This document shows, in pieces, positions 52,679-61,345 of a stretch of 64,000 nt of DNA. The notes beneath the pieces are model-generated. The model did not search any database, was not told the origin of the DNA, and was given only the letters and a program-made list of their open reading frames with translations. This stretch comes from Microvirga massiliensis (GTDB lineage: Bacteria; Pseudomonadota; Alphaproteobacteria; Rhizobiales; Beijerinckiaceae). The stretch spans positions 713,227 through 777,226 of the forward strand of contig NZ_LN811350.1 in NCBI RefSeq assembly GCF_001006805.1. The letters are read 5' to 3'. A program made the translations under genes and the position numbers. Positions within the stretch are counted from its first letter, which is position 1; every line of letters begins with the position of its first letter.

Positions 52679-53881
52679 TCAGCTCTCGGGCCGCATCTTC
52701 TTCACTTCTTCCGGGCTCGGCAGGTAATCGGCCCCGTCCCGATAGCTGAAATCGACCATCACGCCCTTGCCGTCGCGCACTGCCGTCTTGCCGACGAAAG
52801 CCCCGAGCGTCGACTGGTGATCCGCGGCCCGGAACGTGATCTGGCCGAAGGGCGAGCTAAGCTCGATCCCCTTGCCGGCCTCGATCATCTTGTCGGTGTC
52901 CGTCGAACCGGCCTTCGCGATGATGGCCGCGACCGACTTCATGGTCGCATAGCCGACCACCGAGCCGAGGCGCGGATAATCATTGAACTTGGCCTGGTAG
53001 GCCTTCAGGAAGGCGTCGTGCTCGGGCGTCTTGATGCCGTACCAGGGATAGCCCGTGACGATCCAGCCCTCCGGAGTCTCGTCCTTGAGCGGATCGATAT
53101 ATTCAGGCTCGCCCGTGAGGAAGCTGACCACGGACCGACCCTTGAAGAGACCGCGGGTATTGCCCTCGCGCACCAGCTTTACGAGATCGGGACCGAAGGT
53201 GACGTTGAGGATCGCTTCCGGCTGCGCGGCTGCGACCGCCTGCGCGACGGCGCCGGCATCGATCCTGCCCTGCGGCGGCCATTGCTCGCTCACCCATTCG
53301 ATATCCGGCCGCTTCGCGGATAACAATTGCTTGAACACCGCAACGGCCGACTGGCCGTATTCGTAGTTCGGCGCGATCGTCGCCCATTTCTTGGCCGGGA
53401 GCTTCGCAGCTTCCTCGGCGAGCATCGCGGCCTGCATGTAGTTCGAAGGCCGCAGGCGGAACGTATAGCGGTTGCCGTGGGACCACGTCATCGCGTCCGT
53501 CAGCGGCTCTGCGGCCATGAAGAAGACCTTCTTCTGCTTGGCGAAATCCGCCACCGCGAGTCCGATATGGGAGAAGAAGGTTCCGGCGAGGAGCGCGACG
53601 CCTTCGCGAGAGACGAGTTCGTTCGCCGCGGTGACGGCATCCGCCGGCTTGCCGCCGTCATCCTTCGAGATCACGACGAGCTTCTTGCCGAGAACGCCGC
53701 CAGCCGCGTTGACCTCGTCGACCGCGAGTTGCCAGCCCTTGCGATAGGGCTCTGTGAAGGCGGGCAGTCCCGAATAGCTGTTGATTTCGCCGATCTTGAT
53801 CTCGCCCTGCGCCCGGGCCGCCGCTCCGGCTCCGATCGCGACGAAGACGGCCAAGGCCGTCGAAATTCCCAAGCGTCTCAT
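52679..53881 (-). CDS. ABC transporter substrate-binding protein (LivK/HAAT type), system 3
   Basis: This 400-residue periplasmic protein has a signal peptide (RRLGISTALAVFVAIGAGAA, cleavage near ARAQG). The mature part has EIKIGEINSYSGLPAFTEPY, VNAAGGVLGKKLVVISKDDG and a long ligand-binding C-domain. ATG at 53881 is preceded by AGGGAGAG; an ATG at 53896 would add five residues. It comes after the two DUF1185 genes in the same direction, so the ligand is plausibly the N-heterocyclic acid handled by the enzymes upstream. Confidence 0.92.
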   Translation of the reverse strand: MRRLGISTALAVFVAIGAGAAARAQGEIKIGEINSYSGLPAFTEPYRKGWQLAVDEVNAAGGVLGKKLVVISKDDGGKPADAVTAANELVSREGVALLAGTFFSHIGLAVADFAKQKKVFFMAAEPLTDAMTWSHGNRYTFRLRPSNYMQAAMLAEEAAKLPAKKWATIAPNYEYGQSAVAVFKQLLSAKRPDIEWVSEQWPPQGRIDAGAVAQAVAAAQPEAILNVTFGPDLVKLVREGNTRGLFKGRSVVSFLTGEPEYIDPLKDETPEGWIVTGYPWYGIKTPEHDAFLKAYQAKFNDYPRLGSVVGYATMKSVAAIIAKAGSTDTDKMIEAGKGIELSSPFGQITFRAADHQSTLGAFVGKTAVRDGKGVMVDFSYRDGADYLPSPEEVKKMRPES

Positions 53882-54026
53882 CGTACTCTCCCTCACTGGT
53901 CTGGTTCTGCGCCGACCGCCCTCTGTCGTCCCGGTTCGGCAGAACTCATCGATACCCTACTGCGGTCTCCGGGGCGATCCGGCGTAGCGCGGAAGATTCC
54001 GCGCTCAACAGCTCCATCCGCCCGAT

Positions 54027-54611
54027 CTAGCGAAGCCCGTCAACACCCTTGATCTCCTCCTTCCGGAGTCCTCCGACACGCGGCAAGGGGCGTCCGCTGT
54101 CGGTGACCGCCACGGCCACGACGATCTCGTTGGCGCGCGGCGCGTCGGTGATCCGCACCTCCATCCCGTCGAAATGGCTGCGGACGAAGGCAGCATCCTT
54201 GTGGCCAAGCGGGACGTCGAGCACCACGCCGGGGCCGCCGCGCTTCTTGGATGAGGGGATCAGCGCAGCCCCTGTGCCGAGCACCTTGCGGACCGGAGCA
54301 CCCAACTTGGGGTGCAGGAGCGCGGCGGCATGTTCGAGTTCGCCGTTCTCGCCGACCGCAGCCGCCTTGCCGTAGCTTTCGGCATGGGAGCCCTCGATGC
54401 CGAGGGCCGCAACGGCTCTCTCGGCGAGCAGGCCGCCGAGTTCCTCACCGGCATCAATGAGTTGCGAGAGATCCTCCTGGTAGCGCCCGGCGAAAGGATT
54501 CTCGATGACCGCGATCGCCGCCGCGCGGCGCGTCGGGGGATCGACGGGACGTCCAATCTCGCTACGGGTTTCCTCGACGATCGTCACGATCTTGCGGATT
54601 TTCACGTTCAT
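54027..54611 (-). CDS. Amino acid synthesis family protein (DUF1185), paralog 2
   Basis: This 194-residue protein is of the DUF1185 family, named amino acid synthesis without established activity. It aligns by eye with its upstream neighbour: RKIVTIVEE near the start, AIAVIENPFAGRYQEDLSQL, ESYGKAAAVGENGELEHAAA, DVPLGHKDAAFVRSHFDGME and the C-terminal RVGGLRKEEIKGVDGLR. The start overlaps the stop of the other DUF1185 gene by four bases (ATGA). Tandem duplication and coupling to 6-hydroxynicotinate reductase suggest a pathway role. Confidence 0.85.
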   Translation of the reverse strand: MNVKIRKIVTIVEETRSEIGRPVDPPTRRAAAIAVIENPFAGRYQEDLSQLIDAGEELGGLLAERAVAALGIEGSHAESYGKAAAVGENGELEHAAALLHPKLGAPVRKVLGTGAALIPSSKKRGGPGVVLDVPLGHKDAAFVRSHFDGMEVRITDAPRANEIVVAVAVTDSGRPLPRVGGLRKEEIKGVDGLR

Positions 54612-55192
54612 CGCAGCCCATCCTGTCCCTTGATCTCGCTCGCCTTGAGGCCTCCGACCCGGGCATGGATGCGGGGTCCGGTCGTCATCACGAGCACGAG
54701 CGCGATTTCGTCCGCGCGCGGGCCATCAGGCACGCCGACTTCCATGGCATCGAAGTGACTGCGCACATAGGAAGCATTGATGTGCGTAATCGGCACGTCG
54801 AGGCGCGTGCCCGGCCCACCGACCTTCTTGGCCGAGGGAACGATCGCCTTGGCGTCACCGAGCGCTTCGCGCATCGCGTAGCCGCCTGGCACGTGCCAAA
54901 GAGCGCCATGCTCGAGCTCGCCGGCTGCCCCGACGATTGCACCCTTGCCATAGCCTTCGATCATGCTCGTGTCGCCGCCGAGCGCTGACACGAGATCCTT
55001 CGCCATCTGCAGGCCGAGCGGCTTCAGGTCATCCATGAACCCTGCGATCTCTTCGACATAGCGCCCGGCGAAGGGATTGCGGATCACTGTCACGATGGCG
55101 GCACGCTTCAGCGGAGTCGCCGCTGGTGGGCCACCTTCATGAAAAATCTCCTCCACGGTGACGAGGCGTTTTCTGATCTTGATCTCGGGCAT
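54608..55192 (-). CDS. Amino acid synthesis family protein (DUF1185), paralog 1
   Basis: This 194-residue DUF1185 member has RKRLVTVEEIFHEGGPPAA, AIVTVIRNPFAGRYVEEIAG, EGYGKGAIVGAAGELEHGAL, DVPITHINASYVRSHFDAME and RVGGLKASEIKGQDGLR. ATG at 55192 has AGGA seven bases upstream; an upstream start at 55225 adds 11 residues. Both copies keep the RSHFD and ELEHxA elements, so both are probably functional and may form a hetero-oligomer. The molecular function is unknown. Confidence 0.85.
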   Translation of the reverse strand: MPEIKIRKRLVTVEEIFHEGGPPAATPLKRAAIVTVIRNPFAGRYVEEIAGFMDDLKPLGLQMAKDLVSALGGDTSMIEGYGKGAIVGAAGELEHGALWHVPGGYAMREALGDAKAIVPSAKKVGGPGTRLDVPITHINASYVRSHFDAMEVGVPDGPRADEIALVLVMTTGPRIHARVGGLKASEIKGQDGLR

Positions 55193-55272
55193 GAATCCGT
55201 CCTGGTTGGATGCGTCAGGGAGCACGAAGTGCGGACACAGAGAAGAGGATGATCCACATTCCCGTGCCGCTC

Positions 55273-56166
55273 TCAGGCATGGACCAGCTGTGCAGCAACA
55301 CGATCCGATGCCGAAACCAACGAGGCGAAGCCGACGATGCGAGTTCCGCCCTGGAGATGGAGCGCGGCGGCGTGGATCAATCCCTCGCGAATGAGATGTT
55401 CGGCAGCTGCGACGCCCTCCCGAAGCGCTGCATCGATATCCGCAAGAGAGAGTGGACCGACATCCCGCGTGACCGCAAGGCGCCTGAGATCACTGTCCGG
55501 CTGGAGTTCGCAGGCGGGACAGCGACTCACGGCTGGATGATCCGGGAGGTCGACGGCGTTCGCGACGATGGTGGCGGCCGCATCCGCTGCGGCCGCGCCC
55601 GAAGCGAGAATCGTCACCGCGTCGGCAATGCCACGTGAAAAGCTGCGTCCGCGCCAGCCACTGGTGGCGATGCCACGCACGCCGTCGCCCGCCGATAGCG
55701 TAGCGCGCCCGAAGAGGCCAGGGCAATCCGGGCGATCGATGAGCCCGATCGTGAAGGACTCGTTTCCGGACAGGTGGAGCGCGATGTCGCCGCCGTCGTT
55801 CACATAGGCCTTGTCGAGTTCCGCAGCCTCGAGCATGGCCGCGAGAATCTCCTCCGCAACCGCGCCCGCAACCGAGGCCATCGGCGTGATGAAGGTGCGA
55901 TCCGCGAACGGCATCACAGCCTTCTGCATGCGCCGAGCTACCGGCCCATCTAAGGACGGATCCTCAGGCCGTGCGCGTGCGCGAAGGGAGGTGAGCTCAC
56001 CACAGAGCTCGTCCAGCAAGCCGGTGAACCGTTGCGTTGCCGCCGCATAGGCCACGCGGATCGCGTCGGATTTTCCGAACACCTCGATGATGAGATCGAT
56101 TGGGCCGTCCTGCAGGTGCAGTCGGCGGCCGTCGGACAGGAGCCGAACCTGCGGCGTCCGCGTCAT
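55273..56166 (-). CDS. UPF0280 family protein (ApbE-like fold)
   Basis: This 297-residue protein is related to ApbE flavin transferases. Visible elements are PMASVAGAVAEEILAAM, YVNDGGDIALHLSGNESFTI, the GIATSGWRGRSFSRGIADAV region and VTILASGAAAADAAATIVANAV. UPF0280 members lack assigned activity; the ApbE relation suggests nucleotide or flavin binding. ATG at 56166 overlaps the hnr stop by four bases, so the two are translationally coupled, which hints at work on the reductase or its product. A start at 56205 would add 13 residues. Confidence 0.87.
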   Translation of the reverse strand: MTRTPQVRLLSDGRRLHLQDGPIDLIIEVFGKSDAIRVAYAAATQRFTGLLDELCGELTSLRARARPEDPSLDGPVARRMQKAVMPFADRTFITPMASVAGAVAEEILAAMLEAAELDKAYVNDGGDIALHLSGNESFTIGLIDRPDCPGLFGRATLSAGDGVRGIATSGWRGRSFSRGIADAVTILASGAAAADAAATIVANAVDLPDHPAVSRCPACELQPDSDLRRLAVTRDVGPLSLADIDAALREGVAAAEHLIREGLIHAAALHLQGGTRIVGFASLVSASDRVAAQLVHA

Positions 56167-57662
56167 CCGTGCGACCTCCGCGCCTGCTGCGGAGCGAAGG
56201 GCCACGGATTGTCGAGGCGATGCGGCACCTGCCGCCTTGCCTCTCCGGGCGGGAGCGAAGTCACTGGTCGAACCTGATCGAGATGGCCGCCGAGCGCGGC
56301 ATAGTCGGAGAGCCGCAGCGTGAACTCGATCGGCGCCACGAGGGCCGGCGTCGGCACATAGCCGAAGGCGTTCTCGGGGACGCGCGTGACATCGACCATG
56401 AACGTGATTCCGCCGCCCGGCCAGACATAAACCGGCGCACCGCCACAGGTCACGTAGGTGAGCGCATTCTTGACGGACCGGGTGAGCCGCACCGGGTTCT
56501 CCGTCACGCCTGCGCGAAGCGAGCCACCGGCGCCGCCCATAAACAGCACGGTCGACAGAGCGGGCTCGCAGTTCTCTTGAATCCGATCGACGGACTCCCG
56601 GAGGATGTCCGGAAGCTCGCGCTGCACGGGCACGAGTTCCTCGTCGAGCTCGTAATAGGCGTGATGCTCGCCGGTCGTCGACACCATGAGCAGGCGCAGG
56701 CCCGCCCAGGCATCCTTCTTGTTGAACGGTCCGAGGATCGAGAGCGGATCGGCGATGTTCGTCCCGCCCCAGCCGGTGCCGGGCTCCGCGACCTGGAAAT
56801 AGCGGCCCGGCGTCGAACGCCGCCCTTTCATCTTGATGCCGGTGTCGCGGATTCCGAGCAACTTGCCGGCCTGATGTTCGGACAGAACGCCGGTGATGTG
56901 ATCGTCGACGACGACGACCTCGTCGAGCTTACCGTTCCATTGCTTTGCGAACATGCCGATCGTTGCCGAGCCGCATCCGACGCGCATGCGCTCCTCGAGA
57001 ACGCCGTTGACGATCGGCGCGCGACCGGCCTGCACGATGACCGTGACTCCCTCGTCGATCGTGAGTTCCGCGGGCTTGCCGTTGCAGAGATCAAGGAGGG
57101 TGTCGCAGGTCACGCGACCCTCCTTCTTGGATCCGCCGGTGAGGTGATTCACGCCGCCGAGCGAGAGCATCTGCGAGCCGTATTCGCCCGTCGTCACATG
57201 GCCGACCGGTTCTCCCTGCGCGCGAACGATGGAGCGCTCGGGCCCGAGGTGGCGATCCGTATCGATCTTCACCTTCACGCCGCAATAACTGAAGATGCCT
57301 TCGGTGACGACCGTCACCATGTCGACGCCATCGACTTCCGCCGAGACGATGAACGGTGCCGGCTTGTAGTCGGGATAGGTCGTTCCCGCGCCGATCGCCG
57401 TCACGAAAGTGTTGCTGTCCTGCAGGATCGAGCCGTCCCACTCGCCGCGGTGGAAGGGCACGACGGTGCCGCCCTGCGCGAGCGTCCGGTCGAGCACGAC
57501 ATGCGGATCGACGCGCACGAGTTCGCCATTATGATTGGCGTAGCGATCGCAGGCGCCGGTCATGCCCGGCTTGATGTAGCACATCACCGGGCAGGCATCG
57601 CAGCGGATCTTGTCGTCGCGTGCGGAATCGGCCGTCACCTCGGCCGTGATTTCAGTCGTCAT
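56163..57662 (-). CDS. 6-hydroxynicotinate reductase-like iron-sulfur protein
   Basis: This 499-residue protein resembles E. barkeri Hnr, which reduces 6-hydroxynicotinate to 6-oxo-1,4,5,6-tetrahydronicotinate with reduced ferredoxin. An N-terminal CX2CX3CX9C motif (Cys21, Cys24, Cys28, Cys38; IRCDACPVMC) should hold a [4Fe-4S] cluster. The rest has VSAEVDGVDMVTVVTEGIFS, SYCGVKVKIDTDRHLGPER and GGSKKEGRVTCDTLLDL, typical of this family. ATG at 57662 overlaps the upstream hydroxylase gene by 11 bases. It fits the adjacent molybdenum hydroxylase and the enamidase at 41174. Substrates other than 6-hydroxynicotinate cannot be excluded. Confidence 0.85.
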   Translation of the reverse strand: MTTEITAEVTADSARDDKIRCDACPVMCYIKPGMTGACDRYANHNGELVRVDPHVVLDRTLAQGGTVVPFHRGEWDGSILQDSNTFVTAIGAGTTYPDYKPAPFIVSAEVDGVDMVTVVTEGIFSYCGVKVKIDTDRHLGPERSIVRAQGEPVGHVTTGEYGSQMLSLGGVNHLTGGSKKEGRVTCDTLLDLCNGKPAELTIDEGVTVIVQAGRAPIVNGVLEERMRVGCGSATIGMFAKQWNGKLDEVVVVDDHITGVLSEHQAGKLLGIRDTGIKMKGRRSTPGRYFQVAEPGTGWGGTNIADPLSILGPFNKKDAWAGLRLLMVSTTGEHHAYYELDEELVPVQRELPDILRESVDRIQENCEPALSTVLFMGGAGGSLRAGVTENPVRLTRSVKNALTYVTCGGAPVYVWPGGGITFMVDVTRVPENAFGYVPTPALVAPIEFTLRLSDYAALGGHLDQVRPVTSLPPGEARRQVPHRLDNPWPFAPQQARRSHG

Positions 57663-60441
57663 GAGCAGTCTTGCTCCGAGCGTGAGCCAGGATGGCGGCG
57701 CGCACCCGATCCGGCGTCGCCGGGACCCGGCGGATGCGCACACCCGTGGCATCGTGAATAGCGTTGAGGATGGCGGGAGCCGTCGGGATCAGGGCCTGCT
57801 CGCCGATGCCTTTCGCGCCGAACGGGCCGACGCTCGAAGCATCCTCGATGAGAATGGATTCGACGGGCGGCATGTCTCCGGCCGAAGGGATCAGGTAATC
57901 ATGCAGGTTCTCGCCGCGGCCGGGATGGAATTCCTCCATCAGGGCGAGGCCGAGACCCTGCGCCGCACCGCCCTCGATCTGGCCTTCGATCAGCGTCGGG
58001 TTGATCGCGCGGCCGACATCGTGCGCCGCGGTGATCTTGAGGACCTTTACGGTGCCGGTCTCGGTATCGACGGCGATCTCCACCATGTGGGCGCCGAACC
58101 CGTAGACGGCGTAAGGTTCGCCCTGGCCGTCGGAATCGAGCGGGCTCGTCGGTGGATCGAAGGTTGCCTCGCCGGTCACGGCGTAACCGTGATCGTCGAG
58201 GTCGCAGCCCTGGAGATCGATCACGCGCGTGTGCTCGCCATCGATGACGCATACGCGTCCGTTCTCGAACACGATCGCAGCGTCGTCTCCCGCATTGGCG
58301 CGGCGCAGAAGCTCGCTGCGCAGGGCGCGCCCCGCTCGCTCCGCAGCCTTGCCGGTGACGAAAGTCTGACGCGAGGCTGATGTCTTGCCGCAATCCGGCG
58401 TGAGATCGGTATCCGCGGAGACGAGATCGAACAGCGCGATCGGCGCACCGATCGCATCGGCACAGATCTGCGTGATGACGGTGTTCGAGCCCTGCCCGAT
58501 ATCGACGGCGCCCTGATGGAGGGCGAAACGTCCGTTCGTCTTCAGTCCGACCCGGATCGTCGAGGGGTTGGGCAACGAGGTGTTGCCGCAGCCATACCAC
58601 ATCCCGGCGACGCCGACGCCGCGCCGCACGGGGCCGGTCGCCATGGCGTTGAACGCATTCGCTTCCGCACAGGCGCGCTTCCAGTGCGACTCGAGTGCCT
58701 CGAAACAGGCCCGGATGCCGACGCCTTCGCCGAGCACCTGGCCGGTGATCGTCGGTAGATCCGCGCGCAATGCGTTCACGAGGCGGAACTGCAGGCGGTC
58801 CATCCCAAGCCGCAGCGCGAGTTCGTCATAGAGCTGTTCCTGCGCGATCGCGGCCTGGGGCACGCCGAAGCCCCGGAACGCGCCCGCGGGAACGAGATGG
58901 GTGTGAACGGCCCGCGTCAACGCGCGGTAATGGGGCACGTAATAGGGGCCGGATGCATGGACGGGCACGCGGTTCGCGACCGTCGGGCCCCAGGACGAAT
59001 AGGCGCCGGTGTTGAAATCGCCCGCGAAATCGAGCCCGACGAGCTTGCCGTCCCGGGTTGCGCCGGCGCACGCCCGGATTCGCGCCGGATGGCGCTTCGT
59101 CGTGGTCATGATCGATTCGGGGCGGGTATAGACCATGCCGACCGGTCGTTTCAGCCGCCATGCCGCCACGGCAATGAAGGGCTGAACGGAGAGATCGAGC
59201 TTCGACCCGAAGCCGCCGCCAACCGCGGTCGGAATGATGCGCACGTCCTGCGGCGCGATCCCGAGGATGCGCGCGACGTCGTCGCGGTCCATATAGGGTG
59301 CCTGCGTGCAGGCCGCGATCTCGATGCGGTCGCCGACGCGCCGTGCATAGCCGGCCTCGGGCTCGATATAGGCGTGTTCCACGAAGCCGGTTTCGAACGC
59401 GCCCTCGACGACGACATCGGCGCTTGTGAGCGCCTGCTCGACATCGCCGCGCACGACACGGCCATGGACGAGCACGTTGCCCGCGCGGGACGCGTGCACG
59501 AGCGGCGCTCCCTCGGCGAGGGCAGTATCCATGCTCATGATCGCCGGGAGCTCCTCCCATCGGATCGGGAACGTGCCGAGATCGAGCTCCGCCATGGCGC
59601 TCGCGTCGCCCACGATGGCCGCCACCGCCTCGCCGCGAAAACGAGCTTCATCGGTTGCGAAAACCGGCTGATCGGCGAAGGGAGGGATGACGCCATAGAT
59701 GTTCTCGCCCGGCACATCGGCCGCGGTGAGGACAGCGACGATTCCGGGATGCGCCGATACGAAGCCCTGGAGATCACCGAACGTGAATCGCGCGCGATGA
59801 TGGGGAGAGCGGATCGCCCGCAGGACGAGCGTATCAGCGGGCCAGGCATCGGCTCCGAAATGCTCCTTCCCCTCGACCTTCCGGCGCCCGTCGAGGCGCG
59901 TGATGCGCGCGCCGACGGCGTGCCCGGGCTCGGGCAGCGTCTGCGGCTCTGGCGTAGTGCGGGCATCGAGGACCGCTTCCACGATCTTGCGGTATCCGGT
60001 GCAGCGACAGAGCACTCCGCCGATCGCATCGAGCGCTTCGCTTTCCGTGGGAGCAGGATTGGCATCGAGGAGGGCCGTTGCCGCAACGAGCATCCCCGGG
60101 GTGCAGATGCCGCACTGGGCGGCGCCGTGGCGGAGGAACGCATCCTGCAGACGCGCGGCGTTTTCGGAGGCTGCGCCGAGGCCTTCGATCGTCGTCACGG
60201 AGCGGCCTTCCGCCTGTCCGACTGCGACGAGACAGGAGCAGACCGGAGCCCCGTCGAGGAGCACCGTGCAGGCTCCGCAATCGCCCGCATCGCAGCCGAG
60301 CTTGGTGCCTGTGAGCCCGAGCTCGTCCCGCAGCACGGCACTGAGGCGTCGCGCAGGCGGAGAAGAGATCTCCACTGGGCGGCCGTTCAGGCTGAAGCAA
60401 ACTCCGGTTTCCTGGGCGAGCGACGTGACGCGATCGAGCAT
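57652..60441 (-). CDS. Molybdenum hydroxylase, fused [2Fe-2S] and molybdopterin subunits (xanthine dehydrogenase family)
   Basis: This 929-residue protein has an N-terminal plant-type [2Fe-2S] domain with Cys50, Cys55, Cys58 and Cys70 (GCDAGDCGACTV). A second [2Fe-2S] domain has Cys110, Cys113, Cys145 and Cys147 (CGICTPG, CRCTGY). The Mo-binding domain follows from ~180: GGGFGSKLDL, GAFRGFGVPQA and GAKGIGEQ with catalytic Glu881. Small and large subunits are fused; the FAD subunit is the gene just upstream. In this operon hydroxylation of nicotinate at C6 is the natural prediction. The ATG at 60441 lies three bases after the FAD gene. Confidence 0.9.
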   Translation of the reverse strand: MLDRVTSLAQETGVCFSLNGRPVEISSPPARRLSAVLRDELGLTGTKLGCDAGDCGACTVLLDGAPVCSCLVAVGQAEGRSVTTIEGLGAASENAARLQDAFLRHGAAQCGICTPGMLVAATALLDANPAPTESEALDAIGGVLCRCTGYRKIVEAVLDARTTPEPQTLPEPGHAVGARITRLDGRRKVEGKEHFGADAWPADTLVLRAIRSPHHRARFTFGDLQGFVSAHPGIVAVLTAADVPGENIYGVIPPFADQPVFATDEARFRGEAVAAIVGDASAMAELDLGTFPIRWEELPAIMSMDTALAEGAPLVHASRAGNVLVHGRVVRGDVEQALTSADVVVEGAFETGFVEHAYIEPEAGYARRVGDRIEIAACTQAPYMDRDDVARILGIAPQDVRIIPTAVGGGFGSKLDLSVQPFIAVAAWRLKRPVGMVYTRPESIMTTTKRHPARIRACAGATRDGKLVGLDFAGDFNTGAYSSWGPTVANRVPVHASGPYYVPHYRALTRAVHTHLVPAGAFRGFGVPQAAIAQEQLYDELALRLGMDRLQFRLVNALRADLPTITGQVLGEGVGIRACFEALESHWKRACAEANAFNAMATGPVRRGVGVAGMWYGCGNTSLPNPSTIRVGLKTNGRFALHQGAVDIGQGSNTVITQICADAIGAPIALFDLVSADTDLTPDCGKTSASRQTFVTGKAAERAGRALRSELLRRANAGDDAAIVFENGRVCVIDGEHTRVIDLQGCDLDDHGYAVTGEATFDPPTSPLDSDGQGEPYAVYGFGAHMVEIAVDTETGTVKVLKITAAHDVGRAINPTLIEGQIEGGAAQGLGLALMEEFHPGRGENLHDYLIPSAGDMPPVESILIEDASSVGPFGAKGIGEQALIPTAPAILNAIHDATGVRIRRVPATPDRVRAAILAHARSKTAHDD

Positions 60442-60444
60442 CGT

Positions 60445-61278
60445 TCAGGACTCCGGGAGGCAGGCATCAAGGGCGCGGCGCACCAGCGTCAGGGCCGCAT
60501 CGCGCCGGTATTCGGCAGTCGCCCGCACGTCGCCGATCGGGGTGAGGGAGGTGAGATGCTCGCGCGTCACGCGATTGCCGAGCCCGCTGCCAATGGGTGC
60601 GCCGACGAGATCCTGCTCGAGCGCGCGCAGCCGCTGCGCGACCGCCGAACAGGCTCCGACCGCGATGCGTGCCTGCGAGACGCGCCCGTCACGGTCGCTC
60701 TCGACGATCGCCGCGACCATGGCGATCGAGATCACGAGATAGCGCCGTGCCCCGAGCTTCAGAAATGCGGAGCGCCCTTCGATCGTGCGCGGAACGATGA
60801 TCGCGGTGACGAGCTCGCCGGGCCGGATGGCCGTCTTGCGGTAGCCGGTGATGAATTCTTCGAGGGGCAGGTGTCGTTCGCCGGCCGTCGAGCGTAGCTC
60901 GACGACGGCATCGAGGGCGAAAAGGGGCGGAACGCCATCGGCAGCTGGTGAGGCATTGCAGAGATTGCCCGCAACGGTGCCGGCATTCTGGATCTGGATC
61001 GATCCGACTTCCCGCGCGGCTGCCTTCAGGGCATCGAAGGCGCGTGGGAGGGGTGTCGCGACGAGGGTGCTCCAAGTCGTCCGCGCCCCGATCCGTATCT
61101 CGTTGGCCGTGACCGATACACCGGCCAGCTCGCCGATGCCCGAGATGTCGATCACCGGCTCGCGGAGCGGCCTGTCGCCGAGGGTCGGAAAGAAATCCGT
61201 GCCTCCCGAGAGGACGCGGCCTCCATGCGCAGCCAGTGCCTCGACGGCCTCCCCCAAAGTTCCGGGCCGGAGATACAT
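60445..61278 (-). CDS. Molybdenum hydroxylase FAD subunit (CoxM/CutM family)
   Basis: This 277-residue FAD-binding protein has LAAHGGRVLSGGTDFFPTLG, a flavin-binding loop, ARTTWSTLVATPLPRAF, and NAGTVAGNLCNASPAADGVP of the CO dehydrogenase medium-subunit type. ATG at 61278 with GAAGGA eight bases upstream is chosen; the ATG at 61287 would add three residues. It is the first gene of the operon running to marR at 48558 and passes electrons from the FeS/Mo subunit to the acceptor. The candidate operator at 61346 lies 68 bases upstream. Confidence 0.93.
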   Translation of the reverse strand: MYLRPGTLGEAVEALAAHGGRVLSGGTDFFPTLGDRPLREPVIDISGIGELAGVSVTANEIRIGARTTWSTLVATPLPRAFDALKAAAREVGSIQIQNAGTVAGNLCNASPAADGVPPLFALDAVVELRSTAGERHLPLEEFITGYRKTAIRPGELVTAIIVPRTIEGRSAFLKLGARRYLVISIAMVAAIVESDRDGRVSQARIAVGACSAVAQRLRALEQDLVGAPIGSGLGNRVTREHLTSLTPIGDVRATAEYRRDAALTLVRRALDACLPES

Positions 61279-61345
61279 CGATCCCATCCTTCGGCGACCT
61301 ACGGTCGGTAGGCTTTACCCTTCGGCCGCGGTTCATCCTCACCTA

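Noticed and set aside
56100..57761. A 553-codon plus-strand frame opposite the 6-hydroxynicotinate reductase gene
   Set aside because: The minus strand carries a full family match with four cysteines in a cluster motif; the plus-strand frame has none.
58897..60897. A 666-codon plus-strand frame across the hydroxylase genes
   Set aside because: Antisense to the FeS/Mo and FAD subunits, with a composition typical of a GC shadow frame.
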